A DNA stretch of 64,000 nucleotides from Brasenia schreberi (lineage: Eukaryota; Streptophyta; Magnoliopsida; Nymphaeales; Cabombaceae), in assembly GCA_036023115.1 (NCBI GenBank), contig JAYKKT010000086.1:17902501-17966500 (forward strand), given 5' to 3'. The notes under the pieces are model-generated. The model made no database searches and was not told where the DNA came from. It saw only the letters and a list, made by a program, of their open reading frames with translations. Shown one piece after another: positions 59,421-64,000 of this stretch. Position 1 is the first letter of the stretch, and every line of letters starts with the position of its first letter. The translations under genes were made by a program, and so were the position numbers.

Positions 59421-60620
59421 GGAAAAGTAACGTCTCGTCTTCTAAGAACGGATCTGGACAAGCTTAACTTTCTAAAACTAATTTACATAACCAAGCCAAG
59501 GCTTGAACGTTCCTTCGAAGCGAATCTAGGAAAACCAATGGATGAAGAAATTTTCTTATATGTATATAAGGGTACTCCCACAAGACAAGCTCAAAAATGT
59601 AAACTTTTTAGATGATATTCAATCCATTGATCCAAAAGAGCAAACTTAAGATTCGTTACCATAATGATAAACTTCCTAGCTAGAAAATTTGTCAGGCATC
59701 TAATAACCTGTGATTAAGGCAAAGGTGGTACCACAGCCACCTATACATAATCTAGGAGAGTGAATTAATATTTCTTGCCTTAATCACAGGTTATTTGATG
59801 CCTGACAAATTTTCTAGCTAGAAGGTTTACGATTATGGTAACGAATCTTAGGTTTGCTCTTTTGGATCAATGGATTGAATATCATCTAAAAAGTTTACAT
59901 TTTTTAGCTTGTCTTGTGGGAGTACCCTTATATACATATAAGAAACATTTCTTCATCCATTGGTTTTCCTAGATTCTTTTCGAAGGAACGTTCAAGCCTT
60001 GGCTTGGTTATGCAAATTAATTTTAGAAAGTTAAGCTTGTCCAGATCCGTTCTTAGAAGACGAGATGTTACTTTTCCTATTCATGGATCTCGCTGAAGTT
60101 TTTTTGGAAAAATTGAATGGAATCCCCCTCAAGGAAACCGAATATGAGAAACAGTGAAATGGCTGACCTGCATTGCAGGTCCAGGAAAACGCGGTGCCTT
60201 GCCGATCTCCTCGACCAGTGCCTCCTCATTGTTGCCCATGCACTCGGCCCGGCCCTGAACCACCACCTGTGGCGTGTAGATCGAGTCTTTTTGCAGAGCC
60301 TCGATGAAGGCCTTTTGCCGGGCGCTCCACAGGCTCGATCCGAAGGGGTCTTTCCACCCGAGGTAATCCCAGTACTCCACATGATACGCCAGAACGATGA
60401 TCGGAGGCGCTTCGGCCGGCAATTCTCCACCACCAAGCCGAGAAATGAGGAGCTCGGCCTGCGGAGAGGTGGTACAGCCCTGAGAGGTGAACAATTCCAA
60501 CAAGACCGGTCCTAGGGCTGCTGATTCGATGCCACTGGCCGTATAGACCTTAGCTGCATCTTCCGACGAATCCTTGCCACTTCTTCTGCTGCCGAAGCAC
60601 GAGAAAAGCTTCGGCGCCAT
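57357..60620 (-). CDS. DUF1223 family protein, two exons
   Basis: Exon 1 is 60620-60168 (151 codons) and exon 2 is 57716-57357 (119 codons plus stop), giving 270 residues, a normal length for plant DUF1223 proteins. The junction is CAG|GTCAGC ... TTAACAG|GCATCC, phase 0. DUF1223 proteins are predicted to have a thioredoxin-like fold; their reaction is unknown. Seen: [19 protein letters not shown] at residues 40-58, where the CxxC of bacterial members is Cys49-x-x-Ser52; [16 protein letters not shown] at 78-93; [13 protein letters not shown] at 115-127; then in exon 2 [34 protein letters not shown] and a [20 protein letters not shown] end. The N-terminus [12 protein letters not shown] is basic with a Cys at 8 and is not a signal peptide. 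The intron holds a TA tract and a large foldback. No frame damage is seen, so probably functional. Confidence 0.9.
58758..58932. repeat. Tandem duplication inside the DUF1223 intron
   Basis: Two diverged copies about 105 bases apart sharing ATCATCTAATGGGCAATATA and AGTCTGACATG. Confidence 0.65.
59339..59416. repeat. TA microsatellite in the DUF1223 intron
   Basis: Uninterrupted (TA)n of about 78 bases immediately left of the foldback. Confidence 0.9.
59419..60079. repeat. Foldback: near-perfect ~304-bp inverted repeat with 52-base loop
   Basis: Left arm 59419-59722 and right arm 59775-60079 are reverse complements with only scattered mismatches. For example TAATAACCTGTGATTAAGGC on the left matches GCCTTAATCACAGGTTATT on the right, and the outer GGAAAAGTAACGTCTCGTC matches GACGAGATGTTACTTTTCC. 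It lies 89 bases inside the DUF1223 intron from the 5' splice site, so it is transcribed with the pre-mRNA. A mobile foldback/MITE origin is possible; clear target duplications are not visible, partly because the left flank is a TA tract. Confidence 0.92.
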
Positions 60621-61250
60621 AGTCGGAAAATGCTGGATTTAAGTCACAAGGTCCTCAGATCGATGATCGGCAGGTGGTGAGGATTGAAGATAGAGGAAAT
60701 GAAAAAGAGAAGGCGAAGGTGGCAACCTATAAGGGAGAAAAGGAAGAGAGAGAAAGCCCCTCTCTCTCTCTCTCTGAATGGTGGTAGCTAGGGAGGGGAG
60801 AGAGAAATGGAATCCAATTAAAGTGACGTGATAACGAACCGAACCACCTACTTTTGCTCTCGTTGCTGGTTCCATGAAGAGGCAAAGCCCCACCGGGTTT
60901 GGTGCCGACACAACCGGGTCGGGTCCCGACAGCTGGTGCCGCAACATCACGGGTTTCCAGCTCATTGATTTATGCCTTTCTTTTTGTTTTCCTCTCTCTT
61001 TCTTCCGACTTTGAGGTTGCACATAGCTGAAGGAGGTGGGTGCCAATGATTTAAGGGTCCAGCGGGTTGGATCAAGAAGAATCGACATCCAGTTTCAGGT
61101 TTGCAGGTTAATGTCCACCTTTGCCAATTTTGGGTTAATTTGATAAATGAACCATGCACCTGGCTTGGTTTCAAATTATGACAATCTCGTGTTCTTAAGC
61201 GTGTTTGATTTGTCATTGCAAGGGAATTGAATATCTATTTTTGTTCTCAC
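60621..61250 (-). promoter_or_regulatory. DUF1223 5' UTR and promoter region
   Basis: Upstream of the ATG at 60620 the - strand is pyrimidine-rich (CT repeat at 60757-60775 and CTTCCTTTTCTCCC-type patches), typical of plant Y-patch core promoters. No strong TATA box is seen. ORFs on the - strand here (60639-61088) have no motifs. Confidence 0.4.
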
Positions 61251-63778
61251 AATTTCAAGTTTTATTATGTATCAAAAACAAAACCAATTACTAACATTAA
61301 AACTATCGTTTCACATGCCTAATTTGAAAAATAAATAACAAGGTGAGAGGTAGAATTGGATCCATGAGCTTATACGAAAACCAAAGCATTTCCTTATCTA
61401 TATTGTTACTGGGCCTGCAATTATAGTACCAAGAGCCTGACACCACAAATCAAATATACCCTAACGGATCTTAATGAACCAAATAAAATATAGCACCCAC
61501 AGCCTTAGCTCAAACGGTCGGGTGCTTTGATGCCGTTGCTTTAAGAGTTTTGACTCTCAAGGGTGCATTTGTAGGCTTCAGCCTCCCTTTGCAAGGAGCA
61601 AAAGAAAGGAAAGCTCTACGAGATGATGCATGTTTTGCCCACCTTCCTCGCCGACAGATGCTTATTCATTCCTATTCCTTAAACTTAATGACATGGGGAG
61701 TAAATACTTTGCTTCATATTTAATAAAAAATTAAAGTAGCAAGCAACTCATGTTCAATTCATTTCTCATACAAGATTATGAGTAGGAGTAAGATCTCGGT
61801 CAAAGCTATGGGAAAAGAAGCTGAAAGATGACATACAGAAACCCAAAAACTCTTTTTTCGTAGCCGGATTTGATAAATGATTCCAAACAAAAAAATATGA
61901 ATGATCCTCAAATATATTTGTGTAGAAAATTAATATATGGGGAATACACAATTTTTACGTGAAAAACCCACTCAATACGAGAGGATACCCATATTGGAGA
62001 AATTACAAGCTGCTACCGCTTAAAGTAAATAGCAATAGCCAAGAAACATAGCAAAATTACAAGTCATACCACCACAACTCTCTCTCTCTCTACAATTTTT
62101 CTCTTTCTCTTGGGTTCACCTCCTCTGGAAGAGCTTAACATGAAGTTCAAGCAACTGAACATCCTTGGTTCGATTCATGAGGCTTGTTTAAAAGCTCCAG
62201 GAATCTTTCACAAGTATCGTGCTAGGAATAACAAATTAACCTTGAATTGCTCGAAAGGTGAGTTCAATTTTGGATTGGATATGACATGGTTTCATTAGAT
62301 CTAATCTGAACCCAGACGGTAACAGTTTAAGTATCAAATTTGAGCTAGAAGTAGATCACAAACTTACTCGATGTAACATGCTAACACCACTAAGGAACAA
62401 AAATAGTCTGGCAGAAGCGTTCACATGGGATGGACTGGATACAGATCATAGCACGTCTTGTACTCAGCATTTATATTCAAATTAAGAGACCAAACACTGC
62501 TAGGATCTAGGCAAACATGCATTATACCTCCATCACATGGATACGACAGAGGGACACGATATGCCTCACATTTCTGCACTTTTCCATAAAGGTATAAAAC
62601 TAATGCATAATGATACAATGAAAGAGGATAGAGAATATGTTAATTTGGTTCAATTTCTTATGAAAATGGTATGGGATGCGACACGAGGCTAAGAATCCCT
62701 GTGGCCTAAACTGCTACAGTTTAAAAAGGGATCGCCACCAACGAAAGGAGCCAATTCCATCCTGATACAAACAGTTGTAGTCCCTGATCTAACTCAATCT
62801 ACTCTGAAGAACTTATTATATGGCCATAGGTGATTATGCATTCACGGATTTTAAATATTTAACATTAATTCCTTCTTCCATTAATAAATACACAGTACTC
62901 ACCAGTTTAACTGCCCAATACCGGACAGTTTACACTCTTGCAAAGTCAACTATTTTCTTAAAATAAGAGGGAAACAGTGAGTTTATTGTGCATTTTGTGG
63001 GCAGTGGGTACCGTGCTGAATAGAGTCAGTATAAAATAAAGCTTGGTTTCCCTCTACATGTTTGGCAAAAGGTACTTGTTATGTATTGACAAAGCTTGGG
63101 CTGCAGAAGATTCAACCAACTTGTGCTTCAGATCGGTTCTGTTATTTATGAAACAGGTTTATGTTGATTTAATTTTAGGTACACGACCGAGCTAGAGGAA
63201 GTGGTGTTGAGTCTGGCGCGGCTAGAAAAGGCTCGTTTAGTTGCTTTCTATGCCTTTTCTTTTGATAGGCAAGTTGGGAAAAGGCAGAACCATATTTCAA
63301 TGGAAACCAGATATTCCAGTTCCTCTCTTTAATTTAATTTAATTTCTTTTATATATTTTCTTCAATAGTTTTAAAGCAAACTAATTCATATGTAATGTGT
63401 TTTTCCCTCACGAAATCTAACTTGGTACTAGTTGATATGGTTCCCATTACATTTTAAATACAAGAACCTAAACTAAATTAAATCGGAACCAGATTGCAAC
63501 AAGAACCAAATCAGAACCCGAACCACCACCATCCAGAACCACCATGAAACCGTGCCCTAAAATAGAACTCGGTGAGTCTATGATTCCAGCTGGCTCGAGA
63601 GGAACCTGAACGATCCAAGTCTGCGTCAATGCTTGTCCTTCAAAGTTTAATCTAGTGCTTTCTTAGCCAATCAAGTCGGCCAAAATCGAACATCTCCATC
63701 CAATTGATACGTTATGTATTTGGTGACAGCTAGCACTAAACGAAGACAAGCCTTATACGGGGCCAGTTTATACATACT
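61251..63778. other. Unassigned region with a tRNA-like SINE trace
   Basis: At about 61503-61620, AGCTCAAACGGTCGGGTGC (A-box-like) and AGTTTTGACTCTC (diverged B-box) about 30 bases later suggest a tRNA-derived SINE remnant. A CT tract lies at 62080-62091, followed by an ORF 62110-62298 without recognised motif. GAACC-rich words at 63480-63540 resemble those at 7370-7660. No gene supported. Confidence 0.35.
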
Positions 63779-63893
63779 ACCAACAACAACAACTAAGCCT
63801 TTCCCATACTAGGTGGGGACACCTACATGAATTCTTTGATTCCATAGACCTCGATCATGTGTCATGCTAATATTTAACTCAACAAAAGCCATT
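63779..63893 (-). mobile_element. RTE 3'-end fragment
   Basis: CCAACAACAACAACTAAGCC followed by TTTCCCATACTAGGTGGGG and the diverged terminal ~110 bases of the RTE family, reverse orientation. Confidence 0.75.
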
Positions 63894-64000
63894 CTTGCCT
63901 TCAAAACTTGAAAAGTAAGGACTTATTTTAATATTAAAATTGATGTTGAAAAATCTCATAACAAGTTGGAGGTGGAGGTTTATCCGAAAAGTTCTAGAGT

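Noticed and set aside
59316..59615. 99-codon ORF with a long IYIYIY run
   Set aside because: Produced by translating a (TA)n microsatellite and one arm of the foldback; not a protein-like sequence.
60639..61088. 149-codon minus-strand ORF upstream of DUF1223
   Set aside because: Pyrimidine-rich promoter/UTR DNA gives Ser/Pro/Leu-rich translation; no in-frame link to the DUF1223 start.
61503..61620. tRNA gene
   Set aside because: Only degenerate A- and B-box-like words; no cloverleaf or CCA-adjacent acceptor pairing could be drawn, so at best a SINE remnant.

Overview
This window looks like nuclear DNA of a flowering plant. It is AT-rich, its genes have GT-AG introns, and it carries plant-restricted gene families (wound-induced DUF3774/WIP, a group-4 VAP-like protein, a plant DUF1223 protein). 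Most of the rest is decayed transposable elements: Ty3/gypsy and Ty1/copia LTR retrotransposons, RTE-type and L1-type LINEs, and a hAT transposon. I see no bacterial, organellar, rRNA or intact tRNA genes and no CRISPR array. I cannot name the species.

Host genes. Two intact small WIP genes lie on the + strand at 33-311 and 8138-8395. A third, frameshifted WIP copy lies at 43374-43621. A VAP/MSP-domain gene on the - strand has five exons between 29018 and 29991, including the stop codon; its usual 5' exons are not recognisable here. A two-exon DUF1223 gene on the - strand (57357-60620) looks intact. Its 2.45-kb intron holds a 661-bp foldback with about 304-bp arms.

Layout. 0-8.4 kb: WIP copy 1, then a gypsy element (2.1-kb 5' LTR, tRNA-Met-type primer site, pol remnant), then WIP copy 2. 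9.5-10.3 kb: L1 ORF1 (DUF4283) remnant. 12.2-15 kb: a second gypsy element, - strand. 16.2-17.8 kb: 5'-truncated RTE. 19.7-22.1 kb: Myb-like fragment and an ORF interrupted by a 1905-bp solo LTR with a perfect 5-bp target duplication. 22.8-23.7 kb: non-autonomous hAT with 8-bp target duplication. 23.8-27.4 kb: a compound RTE insertion with one 17-bp target duplication around an almost complete element plus a second 3' end. 29-30 kb: VAP gene. 32.9-35.3 kb: RTE fragments and an L1 ORF2 fragment. 37.3-41.4 kb: copia element, - strand. 43.4 kb: WIP copy 3. 45-47.2 kb: gypsy LTR and gag remnants. 49.3-55.1 kb: a second copia element of the same family, + strand. 55.1-56.4 kb: tandem repeats and a gypsy-type LTR. 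57.4-60.6 kb: DUF1223 gene. 60.6-64 kb: no gene seen, ending with an RTE 3' fragment.

The genes do not form an operon or pathway; they are independent plant genes in a TE-rich setting. The signals I find most worth following are the large intronic foldback in the DUF1223 gene, the recurrent placement of TATA-like boxes at the centre of perfect inverted repeats in unrelated TE promoters, the compound RTE insertion, the solo LTR that splits an otherwise continuous ORF, and the copia element whose two LTRs match only in their 3' parts.
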